A stretch of 64,000 nt of DNA from Peronospora farinosa (Eukaryota > Oomycota > Peronosporomycetes > Peronosporales > Peronosporaceae), in assembly GCA_947646735.1 (NCBI GenBank), contig CANTFK010000726.1, positions 62,001-126,000 on the forward strand, read 5' to 3'. The position numbers and the translations under genes were made by a program. The stretch's first letter is position 1, and every line of letters starts with the position of its first letter. Positions 47,602 to 57,228 of the stretch are shown here, piece after piece. Below the pieces are notes generated by a model. That model was not told the DNA's origin, did no database searches, and worked only from the letters and a program-made list of their open reading frames with translations.

Positions 47602-50249
47602 ATGACCCTGACGCCACTACCTCCTGAATGGCTCGTACGTATATCTCGCTCGAAAGGTAAAATCTACTATTATCATCCTTCCACGAATAAAACACAGTGG
47701 TCCCGTCCAATGATCAACGATGTGATTGCAACGGCAACGCAGAACGAAATCACAGCACCCTTTCAAGAGAAGAAGACGGTCGAGGGAAGGAACAAGCGTT
47801 TTAAACTCGATCAATTGGAATCTTTCGTGTCTGTGGCTGTAGAGAAACAAGAAGAAAAAGACGTGCTGGAGGCTTTAATTGTCGCGTCGATGCGTGTTGG
47901 AGGCAGCTCCGTGACTCATGGAACCAAGAGAGTGATGGTGTTTACCCCGTGGTCGCATCAATTGACAGCAGTGACGAACGTTGTGAGATCGATTCAAAAA
48001 CGGACAATTGAGGACCTTCAAGTGTCTACAGAGACAGAGAGATATTTATTGCAACATAGTACAGGTGCAGGTAAAACACTGACAATTGCAGCATTGACCC
48101 ATCAGCTGCTGTATGTGAAGGACGCTCGGTCCGTGCAGTTCCACACCGTTGTGGTCATGCTAGATCGAGTCAAGCTGAACGAACAGGTGGGAAATGTAGT
48201 AGAGAACTATTTGAAACGGAATGGTATGGACGAAGTGTTTCGAGCTGAGAGCATCGAGCACTTGGCCAAGTTGCTGGATGTCACGACATGCACGCAGCAG
48301 CAGAGTCCACAAAGAGTGATCATCACAACAACACACAAGATGGGGCTGCTAGTGAGAGATGATGTTCTGCTGACGAGATTACTGCATCGTAGCTCGAGAA
48401 AAGCTGGCAACAATGAAGAGGAGGACGAAAGTGAAGACGATAAGTTCCAACGGGTAGCGATCATCGCAGATGAAGCACACCGGTCGCACACGTCTTCTAC
48501 ACGTGACGCTATCGAAAAAGTTGTGAAAGCAGGAAAAGGCAGCCATGCCCAGCTTACGGTAGGATTGGAGCTCATTTACCAAATTGGGTTGATGTGTGAT
48601 CTAAAACTGACTTGGTGCGCGAGTAGTTTATTGGCTTTACAGCAACACCAAACACTGACGCACTCGAGCTGTTTGGTTCTCGATTACGTAACGGATTTCG
48701 TCGTCCCTTCCACTGCTATCCCATCGCGCAAGCCACAGCAGACGGCCGTATCATGGATATGCTAAAAGACTACACGTGTATGCACTGCGAGATTGAAACC
48801 TCCGTGTTTCCCATGCATGTACAAGAAATGTTACGGACGCATCGTGGCGCTAGACGTCGTATCCTTGACTATGCAAATGATGATGTTGCCATTCTCAAAG
48901 CCAAGGCGCTGCTTATGATGATGGATTTTCAAGCCATGAAAGGGATACAACCGAAAGTGAAGTGCATGATTGTGGTGCGTAGTCGTCGGGACGTTGTGCG
49001 CTATTACACGCTCATCACCACATTTGTCGCAAAGAAAAAGCTTGGCTGGAATTGTTACGCTGCTTTCAGTGGCGTCGTGACTTTAGAAAGTGAAGATGGA
49101 GTTTCAAACTCCGTCACAGAGCCGACTTTAAATCATCGGAGCGTCACACTAGCTATCAGCGATGTCATTATTGTCTGTGACAAGCTAGACACGGGCTTCA
49201 ATGAGCCCTTACTCGCGTGCATGTACGTTGATCGCTACTTGCGCTCCAGTGCACGCACTGTTCAGCTTCTAAGTCGTCTAAATCGTCGTCACAAGGACAA
49301 GGTCAGCGTCCGCGTCCTGGACTTCGCAAACCATGCAGCGCAGGTGCGACGGAGCTTCGCAGACTTCTGGCGAGAAGCTAAGGCTTCGATATCGGTTGAC
49401 ATAGTTGACGAGACTGCTGAGCGACTAGATCTAGTAACATCCATCGTTGTTCTGTGCGACCACTTCCCGGAGCTTCGCTCTGCACCGATCAACATCGAGG
49501 ATCCGAGCACTTTTGTATCCGAACGTGTAGTGTCAATGGAGCGCGACGCTTTTCAGCAAGTGATTGATGCGCTTCGCGGGGCTGTGTTATCCTTCAAAAG
49601 GCTAGAGCAAGTAGGATGCTCGGATTTCTTTGGGTTGATGTCCCCATTCAGGTACGTCCAGCGTTAAACGTGGAGGCCCTTGCTTCGATTTGAATCTCGT
49701 TGTTGTTTCTTGTGATGTAGCTACTCTTTACTTTGCGAGCTCAAGAAAGAGACAGAAAGCCATGTTGTCGCCGTAGAGGAAGACGTTGAGCCGCTTCTCG
49801 AGAATATCAAAACTAAGATGTCGGCCCGGCTCCAGAAGTGCAGCAGGTCCTTCTCTGGTGCTCTTTACCCACAATCGTTGTTGGTAAGTTGCCAAGCTGC
49901 GAGAAATGATGCGTTGTCAATTTCTTGCATTTTTATTTTGCAAGTGTCCTTACTTCCAAGTGTATGCATGTAGGACCGCGTGGAGTGTGGAAACAATGTA
50001 TCAAAGCTGGCATCATGTCTGCTGCAATTTGGAGAGCAGGAACGTTTTGAAGCTCTTCTTCTGATGACCTCGGCTCGAAACAACCAGCAGTCTATTGACC
50101 CCTCAGTTCTGACACAAGTAACCAAGGCAGCTAATAAGTGCTCGGACCTGGCTGCATCTATGAAAGATACTGCAGAAGCTCAACCGCGCATGTCGGCGCA
50201 GATCGATGCAATGCAAAAAGAGCTCGCTGCATTTCTGCTGAGTAACTAA
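47602..50249 (+). CDS. WW domain fused to type I restriction HsdR-like SF2 helicase
   Basis: Four exons: 47602-48558, 48627-49651, 49721-49883, 49974-50249 (806 codons plus stop; phases fit). A WW domain starts the protein (PPEWLVRISRSKGKIYYYHP, second Trp33, Pro36). Next is a superfamily 2 motor of the type I restriction R-subunit kind: HSTGAGKTLTIAAL (Walker A, 153-159), IIADEAHRSH (290-293), FIGFTATPNTDALELFG, YPIAQATADGRIMDMLKDYT, CDKLDTGFNEPLLACMYVD and VQLLSRLNRRHKDK. No PD-ExK nuclease is visible, and no HsdM or HsdS gene is near. The introns and the WW module show it is a eukaryotic gene; the motor is bacterial in type and probably an old transfer. The C-terminal 200 residues are unrecognised. 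Its function is unknown. Confidence 0.88.
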
Positions 50250-50649
50250 CTGGTTGACAAGCTCACTCTCGTCACCGCACTCGTTTCATTTTCTCTGGTA
50301 CCCACTTGTAGAGTACGTCGAACTCCTTCCTATGACTGGAGATATATATATGAATGTTCGCGTCGGGGTAACGGATTAGCACATCGTTCATTTGACTTGT
50401 TGGCGAATGTCGCTACCTGCAAAAATGGATAAAATATGGACTCACCGCGGCAATTTTATAAAAGTTAATGCGTCCTCAGTGTTATCAGCCTGATGTACAA
50501 GCTGATAACCTTTCATAACGAATAGCATTAAATTGAATCAATTCTAATGTTGTACGTACCTTGTGTATGTTTCTAGATTCACAACGACTCCTGTATTATC
50601 TTATTACCTCATTAACTTACGTTTAAAGAAACGTTGCAGTCGATAAGAG
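50250..50649. other. Intergenic between the HsdR-like gene and PEX13
   Basis: No gene or clear repeat is seen. It contains the 3' flank of the helicase gene and the PEX13 promoter. A small inverted element TTATCAGCCTGATGTACAAGCTGATAA lies at about 50483-50509 (stem TTATCAGC). Confidence 0.5.
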
Positions 50650-51696
50650 ATGACCAGCACCTTGAATTCAGGTACGAACGTTGCGCCCGCCAAGCCGTGG
50701 GAGAATCGACCGATTGCTGCTGCTCAAACAGGTACATACCATCATTCTTACTTTATTTATCTCTTTCGAATGACCAACATTCTCTTCATTATACGATAGA
50801 TGGCAATGCATCTGTTGGTGTTACTCCTCAGTCTACAGTCTCCATGGCTCCTTCTCGATTACTTCCTAGTAACAATAATATCGCAGCTCCATCTACTTCG
50901 ACTTATGGAGTCGCAACGGCGTCTCCGTATGGAGCTTCAGGGTACGGAGCTTCAGGGTACGGAGCTTCAGGGTACGGAGCTTCAGGGTACGGAGCATTGG
51001 GGTACGGGGCTACGGGGTACGGAGGAGGTTATGGTGGAGGTTACGGAGGGATGAGCTCCTACGGTGGACTTGGAGGGCAGGGGAGTGGCTATGGAGGTGG
51101 TTATGGCAGTGGCTATTGCAGTGGTTACGGAGGCATGTCGTCGAGAATGGGGTACAGCAATATGGGCATGATGGACCCGAATGCTGGAAGTCTCGGTTGG
51201 CTCTCGAGTTTTAACCAAATTGTCAGCTCCATTGGCCATATTACGGAACTATTGGGGATGAACGCAGAGGCACTCAACTTTTGCATTGGTGAGAGCTATA
51301 ACCTTTGTATCTTTGACTGTCAAGAGGTTGTGTAGTGTGCTAACAAGTGAGTTATGAACTGCAGGGAGCTTTGTCCATTTTCTGGAGCGGATAGGAGCCA
51401 TGTGCGCTGGCACTGCAGCCATGTTGGCACCTCGTCCGGTCTTCCCGCCTGGCCACCCACGACATGGCGAACCACCAGTGACTGAAGAGGAAGAGAAGAG
51501 TCGGAAACGCCGAGTACGCATTTTTCAGTTCATGGTGAGCATGACGGCACTTGCGCTGCTGTCTAAAGGATTGCGGTGGCTTGCGAGGCTACGGCTCAAG
51601 ACGCCGCATAAGCTACTAGTCGCGCCACCATCCGACGGTATTGGCCAAGATCTGGAGCATATTTTCCAGCGTACAGTGGGCGTCACACGCTTGTGA
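50650..51696 (+). CDS. PEX13: Peroxin PEX13, form without SH3 domain
   Basis: Three exons: 50650-50731, 50800-51288, 51365-51696 (300 codons plus stop). MTSTLNSGTNVAPAKPWENR is the PKPWE-type start of PEX13. A long Gly/Tyr-rich region follows, with four near-perfect YGASG units (15-nt repeat GGAGCTTCAGGGTAC) and many YGG repeats. Then comes the conserved core LGWLSSFNQIVSSIGHITEL, MNAEALNFCIGSFVHFLERI, and a second membrane segment (FQFMVSMTALALLSKGLRWL). PEX13 forms the docking and import pore of peroxisomes, and its YG-rich region can form a cohesive phase. The protein ends before any SH3 domain. Confidence 0.88.
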
Positions 51697-52104
51697 GCAG
51701 GTATGACAGATTCGGTAGTTGTAGACAAATCCTGTTTGCCGGGGTTCAAGCAAGACGCAGCAAGGTTTGGGCTGATTTATATATATTGTCAAGCTCTTGG
51801 TCAGATCGCGCGTGTTTCTGCCGCTTATCTTCCGCTTGCTTGGGTGCAGTCTATATCCATCGCTGAACGGAGGAATCAGCGCCACTTCGTCTCCGTCCAC
51901 CAGTGCCACGTCGTCCTCCGAGTACTCAAGGTTATGCGCTAGTGTGATGCTCTCGATGGTGGATGCAGCGTGCGGGTACTTGTCGACCAGCAGGCGCCGT
52001 AATGAGGCCAGCGTGGCGCTGCTCCTGTCCGGAAGCTGCAGCTTCTCCTCACGCAGACCAATTTCCTCCCGCGTCGACGCGAAGTACAGCACTTTGATCT
52101 CCAT
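51616..52104 (-). pseudogene. MoaD/MOCS2A relic with lost C-terminal Gly-Gly and stop
   Basis: From the Met at 52104 the first 83 codons match the small subunit of molybdopterin synthase: MEIKVLYFASTREEIGLREE, LVDGDEVALIPPFS. MoaD proteins end in Gly-Gly, which is adenylated and thiocarboxylated to carry sulfur. Here residues 82-84 are Asp-Gly-Tyr (GAT GGA TAT, 51861-51853). The penultimate Gly is replaced and the frame reads through where a stop is expected, adding about 79 unrelated residues. GGT to GAT and TAA/TAG to TAT are the simplest changes. The extension runs antisense into the 3' end of PEX13 (51616-51696). Such a protein could not carry sulfur. I found no intron that restores the end. 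Confidence 0.75.
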
Positions 52105-52526
52105 CCTTGCTAAAAGGACGCGTTATGCGTAGTTGGCAGTTGGTGTAGAGCACATGGAAGTGACAGATCGAGGGGATCTTTAAGAGGCGCACGGAGGTTG
52201 ATTGAAAAAAAAATCAAGGCAGTGGATGAAGCTGCGGCAGCCATAAGCTGAGACGTTTCTGAGCTAGGTGGTCCTAGCGACAACTTACATTACGGCTGAA
52301 ATTGACCAGCGAGAGGATAATGTATTGGCAAGGAGTGTAGTCTATGTGGCAGCGGTGGAAACGAAATGCAGAGCTCCAGGAAAGAAAGTGCCCTCGTCGT
52401 TTTATATGTAACGGGCTCAACGTTACACGTACCCGTTAAGTATGCGATACTTAACGGGCAGGTCTAAAAACGTACGCAAGTACCTGTCGCTCGGGTGAGA
52501 CACACCATGTGTCACACCCTTGCGTA
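52105..52526. other. Transition into repeat DNA, LTR-like on the minus strand
   Basis: On the minus strand a TATA-like ACATATAAAACGACGAGGG lies near 52406 and is followed by GC-richer leader-like sequence, resembling the promoter of an LTR. No partner LTR was found in the window. No ORF is present. Confidence 0.35.
52432..52458. repeat. Perfect 12-bp-stem palindrome
   Basis: CCCGTTAAGTAT (52432-52443), a GCG loop, then ATACTTAACGGG. It lies just upstream (minus strand) of the TATA-like box near 52406, so it may be a regulatory palindrome of the repeat element. Confidence 0.85.
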
Positions 52527-53260
52527 TGTGATATACACTATGTGTATTCACATTGATGGGGATGACGCCCAGCTGAGACTAGGCGTCATCAATTGACGTC
52601 AGTCAGTTACGTCATTGAGCGAGCTTAAATATATTTATGCTCGCACTTTGGGATGCGCATCTAAAGAGATGGCACCCATCATTACATATATTTCCAATCA
52701 GTAGTTAGATTTATATTTAGTTAAATTCTATTAAATATATAATAGTCTTGAATTTGCTAAATCAAAAGCACCGCGCACGAGAAGCTGTAAAAAGCTTCTG
52801 CGTGACGCGATGTTTTCTTGTTAAAAAGTTCATTGCACTCTCGCTTAGGCGAGAGGCAACTGGTAGTACGACTGCTTAAGCAGTCGACCAACCACACAAC
52901 CACCCTCGCACTCGAAGGTAAGACGGTCTAACCGCTTCCTCGCTTGTGCGTAAGGTGTGTGCTCGTAGTACGTGGCAGCTTCGTAGAAGTGCCCGTCTAC
53001 ACTTGGTAGCACTAGAAGTCCTTCCCACGACCCATCTCTTTAAGCGTGCGTGTGGTGAAGTGCTAATTTTGTGATGTGGAGGTCCCGGACTCCAGTTGGA
53101 TTCGGAGTATAGGCCGTGGGTCAGGGACAGGGGACCAGAGAGACAGGGGCCTCAAAGGGGAGCGACCGTTGGTGGAGGACAATCCGCAGGATTCGCCGAA
53201 GAAAAATCAGTATCAGGGTACCGGTTAACCGGTACCAAAGGGAGTTGATCATGGCCGCTC

Positions 53261-53462
53261 ATTGATCGACCTGGCCCCTCGTTGGTAGACCCGGGTCCCT
53301 CATCGGTCGACCTGGGTCCCTCGTTGGTAGACCCGGTCCCTCGTCGGTCGACCCGGTCCCTCGTTGGTCGACCCGGTCCCTCATTGGTTGACCTGGGTCC
53401 CTCATTGGTCGACGCGGTCCCTCATTGGTCGACGCGGTCCCTCATTGGTCGACCTCGGCCCC
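53261..53462 (+). repeat. 20-bp minisatellite, left arm
   Basis: About ten variants of a unit like TCGACCCGGTCCCTCATTGG. It is the inverted counterpart of the array at 55077-55500. It translates to short VDxGPSL-like repeats, but no real gene is implied. Confidence 0.9.
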
Positions 53463-55076
53463 TCGGGGTTCAGCGACTCCGGACCAGTTAATACAAGGAT
53501 CAGATCAGTCGACGCAAGGAATCAGAGCTTCAGGCAAGGATAGAGTAAAGGAGTTAAAAGGATAGGACTATATTAAATACTACTCAATTTGCGATCTACG
53601 TGGCACGACTCCGTCACTTGTTCTAAGTTACTCACTGTTCCGGGAAGGGATATATTTTGGCCCCCCGTCAAAGACAGTTGCGTAGCGAAGTTCAAGGGCG
53701 AATAGAGCTCCAGGATATATTTGGCCTGTGAGCTCGTTCGAGTAGCAACACCCCCCAAGACCCGCTATCGGAAGCGGTCTCCCTCACCTCAAGGTCCGGG
53801 AGCAACGTAAAGGTCAGGTGGTTAATACCCCTGAAACAGAAGGAAAAGGCCAGGGACGACAAGCGCCCCTGAAGAATTTGGCTCTAAGTCCACTCTCGAC
53901 AAGGTCGATCGAGTGGCCACCTACCGGCCCACCGAGTGAAGCATATCCACTCGAGGCCCCCCAAATCTACCTCTCTTAAGGCAGACATCTACATCGTCAC
54001 CAAGTCCTTCGAAGAGTGCAACCCGCCAGCCGACGGGTACACAAGGTGAGAGAAGGTTCATACGCGGCATCGGGGTAACCCCTCCGACAGTCGGCAGTCC
54101 GGCACAGTGAGTGGTTTGGGGTCTCATCATACAATTTTGAGAACCCACTCCACCACATGCGTGTGGATACGGATATCCCTCAACGTAACTTGGGGGGTTC
54201 CTCATCTCTCCCAACATCATACGAGTTGGAATAGCATTTAGCGCAGGCAATTGGTGAACAAGCCCTGGCCAACCTCTTCAATTGTCCTCCTGAGCAACAT
54301 GTTGCTTAGTTGAAGCATATTTGAAGCGTTTGTGCTCGGACAGCGTAGAAACGCGTCCGAGGCAAACAGCCAATCTGTGGTGGAGTGGGTTCTCAAAAGT
54401 GTATGATGAGACCCCAAACCACTCACTGTGCCGGACTGCCGACAGTCGGAGGGGGTACCCCGATGCCGCGTATGAACCTTCTCTCACCTTGTGTACCCGT
54501 CGGCTGGCGGGTTGCACTCTTCGGAGGACTTGGTGACGATGTAGATGTCTGCCTTAAGAGAGGTAGACCTGGGGGGCCTCGAGTGGATATGCTTCACTCG
54601 GTGGGCCGGTAGGTGGCCACTCGATCGACCTTGTCGAGAGTGGACTTAGAGCCAAATTCTTCAGGGGCGCTTGTCGTCCCTGGCCTTTTCCTTCTGTTTC
54701 AGGGGTATTAACCACCTGACCTTTACGTTGCTCCCGGACCTTGAGGTGAGGGAGACCGCTTCCGATAGCGGGTCTTGGGGGTGTTGCTACTCGAACGAGC
54801 TCACAGGCCAAATATATCCTGGAGCTCTATTCGCGCTTGAACTTAACCACGCAACTGTCTTCAACGGGGGGCCAAATATATCCCTTCCCGGAACAGGCGT
54901 AAGGCCAGACTAGAGTTCCTTTACAGCGCGACGAAGACTTGCCAAGTAGATCGCAAATTAAGTAGTACTTTTTAATATAGTCCTATTTTTTAACTCCTTT
55001 ACTTTATCCTTGCCTGAAGCTCTGATTCCTTGCGTCGACTGGTCTGATCCTTGTGTTGACTGGTCAGGAGTGGCTA

Positions 55077-55500
55077 AACGACGAGGGACCCAGGCCAACC
55101 GATGAGGGACCGGGTCTACCGACGAGGAATTGGGTCTATCGATGAGGGATCGAGGTCGACCGACGAGAGACCCAGGTCTACCGACGAGAGACCCAGGTCT
55201 ACCGATGAGGGACCGGGTCTACCGACGAGGAATTGGGTCTATCGATGAGGAATCGAGGTCGACCGACGAGAGACCCAGGTCTACCGATGAGGGACCGGGT
55301 CTACCGACGAGGCGCCGAGGTCAACCGATGAAGGACTTAGGTCTACCGATGAGGGACCTGGTAGACCATTGAGGGACCGGTTCTACCCAGGTCGACCGAA
55401 TAGGGATCGGGTCTACCAATGAGGGACCGGATCTACCAATGAAGGACCGGGTCGACCAATGAGGGACCGGATCCACGAATGAGGGGCCGGGCCTTCCAAA
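55077..55500 (+). repeat. 20-bp minisatellite, right arm
   Basis: About twenty variants of a unit like ACCGACGAGGGACCGGGTCT. It is roughly twice as long as the left array, showing unequal expansion of the two palindrome sides. Confidence 0.9.
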
Positions 55501-55696
55501 AGAGCCATGGTCGACTCCCTTCGGTACCGGTTTAACGGTACCCTGGTAATGACCTCTCCTTTGATTGAATTTCACATTCTCAGCCAATGGTCGCTTCACT
55601 CTGAGGTTCCCTTTCTCTCCGGTCTCTTCTCTCTGGTGCGTGGTCTTTCTGGTCCACGACCCCTTGTCTCCTTAATCCGACCGGTCCCTCGGTTCT

Positions 55697-56257
55697 TCAC
55701 AATTTAGGAAAGCACTTCACCACATTGGCGCTCGCCCAGACTTGCATTGCTCGCTGCGCGTCCGTCTCCATCCTTCTCGCGTGATCTTGAGCCGCCGCGT
55801 ACTCCAAGCTAGAATACGGTGCGCGTACTGGTGGTGCTGCTGCTTGCGGTGCCCTCCACTTTGGCTGCGCCGCATGTTGACCTGCTCCATGATTTAGCAT
55901 GCTCGCATGGCCTTGTCCAGTACTTGGACGCACCGGTGAATGTCCGAGTGCATCGATATGTAACGGAGCACCGCCACGAACGTTGGCAAGCGCAGATCGA
56001 AACATTCCTGACTCAATCGCTCCCATCATCCGCTCTTCTTCGTCGAGCTTCTGCTGAAAGATCTCCATCTGCGCCATGCGCGCTTGGAGGTCGACGAGGG
56101 TCGCGAGTATCCGCGTGTCGACGTCGTCGCCCCTTTCGTGGGCCGTCGGTGCGCCTTGAACCACCGCTGGAGACGCTGCGGCCCTTTCGTGGCCGTCGTC
56201 GAATCTGACTGGCGTTGGTGCGGTTGGCCCGCCGTCGGAGCTAGTTGTTGGGGTCAT
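55697..56257 (-). CDS. Gag-like N-terminal protein of the palindromic element
   Basis: A frame of 186 codons starting MTPTTSSDGGPTAPTPVRFD. It has a coiled-coil-like segment (LVDLQARMAQMEIFQQKLDEE) and an Ala/Gln/Pro-rich tail, and it ends VVKCFPKL with its stop inside the palindrome edge. This looks like the start of an oomycete retroelement Gag without the capsid core or zinc knuckle. Part of its last codons recurs in inverted form at about 53051 (TGTGGTGAAGTGCT), so the palindrome includes the ORF end. Confidence 0.55.
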   Translation of the reverse strand: MTPTTSSDGGPTAPTPVRFDDGHERAAASPAVVQGAPTAHERGDDVDTRILATLVDLQARMAQMEIFQQKLDEEERMMGAIESGMFRSALANVRGGAPLHIDALGHSPVRPSTGQGHASMLNHGAGQHAAQPKWRAPQAAAPPVRAPYSSLEYAAAQDHARRMETDAQRAMQVWASANVVKCFPKL

Positions 56258-56500
56258 AACCTATTAGAGCAGATGCGTATTTCTCACTAGGTGATTTATT
56301 AAATACTAACATATATTTGGTCCTTAGTTCGCCAACAAGTGCTACATCTAAGCCACTCCTATATTAACTATACCATACTCAGCTGACAGCGCGCCCATTA
56401 TCAACCGTCATCATGTCCGTAATCCTGCGTCTATCCAACAGGCGCTCAGCGGTGCAATAGTGTAACTTATATTCAACATGTCCATTCTTAAAAATTCGTC

Positions 56501-56536
56501 CAAGGCTTGACTAGCATTAAGCTAGCTCAAGCCTTC
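56501..56536. repeat. Imperfect hairpin
   Basis: AAGGCTTGACTAGC and GCTAGCTCAAGCCTT pair around ATTAA with one unpaired base. It lies just upstream (minus strand) of the palindromic element's leader. Function is unknown. Confidence 0.7.
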
Positions 56537-56582
56537 CGGGAGGGCGTTACCCAAACTCGACCTGGATTGTCATGTGTATAGT

Positions 56583-57228
56583 ACGGCGATATCGGTTGTC
56601 AAACCAGAATTGATATGGTACGATATTTCCTATAATCAGTCATAAGCCCACACTTTAAACCTCCTTACAAAAAGTATCAATTTATATCATTTATGCAATA
56701 TTTTTGGCTTACAAGCGTGGCGTAAGCTTTCCGGCGTGTATTTCCGTTTTAAAACGTTTCTTTTACATAGCGGTCTTACTGTAGTTCTACTCGTTTGCGA
56801 ACCCTTTCTTCGTAAAATGAGTCTAGATACAATATTTATCGTACAACGCGGTGTACACCACCACCGTGTCATATTACCCATCAGCTTTGCACATAGCAAA
56901 ATACAGAAGTACATAAATTTTGTACAGTATTCTGCAAAAAAGCACCGACTGTGTAAAAATGACTACACATTCCACTTTAAACAGTTACATATGTAATTTT
57001 TATGGCTACTTGGAAGGGTTAATGAGTAATGTTAGATAGTTTATAAAGCACTAGTTTGTAAAACTGCAAAGTGGGTATATTTTTCAGGACTTAGTTCGCC
57101 CGTGCTACCTCTACTCCCAATTGTTCTAAAGTCTATTAGAACCTTCGACATTGACGTCATCAAAAAATGGTGTTACTGCCGTCGAACAAGTATAATGGTC
57201 ACTTACCAATTTCCTCTGCTGGAATAAT
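56583..57228. other. AT-rich gap, possible transposase debris
   Basis: A 75-codon minus-strand frame at 56687-56914 contains SRTTVRPLCKRNVLKRKYT, which faintly resembles the helix-turn-helix of Tc1/mariner transposases (S-R-T-V-R-L-K). This is weak. No inverted repeats or catalytic motif were found. Nothing else is supported here. Confidence 0.25.

Larger units (their letters stand above)
53046..55730. repeat. Imperfect 2.7-kb palindrome
   Basis: Arms 53480-54159 and 54378-55066 are near-identical reverse complements (shared GGGTACACAAGGTGAGAGAA, GAACCCACTCCACCACA), with a 218-bp unique centre (54160-54377). Outside them inverted minisatellites (53261-53462 and 55077-55500) and outer pieces also pair: GGTACCGGTTAACCGGTACC at 53217 against GGTACCGGTTTAACGGTACC at 55522, and TGTGGTGAAGTGCT at 53051 against its complement near 55711-55724. 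The similarity therefore spans almost the whole interval. Confidence 0.9.
52527..56490 (-). mobile_element. Non-autonomous retroelement with gag-like ORF and giant palindrome
   Basis: On the minus strand the order is a TATA-type leader (56488-56282), a gag-like ORF (56257-55697), a roughly 2.7-kb imperfect palindrome with flanking minisatellites (55730-53046), and a terminal block (52958-52527). The two end blocks are collinear with the 11-kb repeat (10990-11695). No protease, RT, RNase H or integrase is present, so movement would need help from another element. LTR boundaries could not be fixed. Element identity is inferred from the shared blocks and the Gag. Confidence 0.65.

Noticed and set aside
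48559..48626. Frameshift splitting the HsdR-like gene into two ORFs
   Set aside because: A GTAGGA donor and GAGTAG acceptor remove 68 nt in phase and restore the conserved FTATPN block, so an intron explains the break.
47602..50249. Complete type I restriction-modification system
   Set aside because: No HsdM or HsdS and no PD-ExK nuclease were found in the flanks; neighbours are PDI and PEX13.
53282..53491. Repeat-protein gene (VDPGPS-type repeats) on the plus strand
   Set aside because: The frame is just the translated 20-bp minisatellite; its mirror array encodes similar nonsense.
56687..56914. Tc1/mariner transposase remnant
   Set aside because: Only a short SRTTVR...KR-like resemblance; no catalytic DDE motif or terminal repeats were found.
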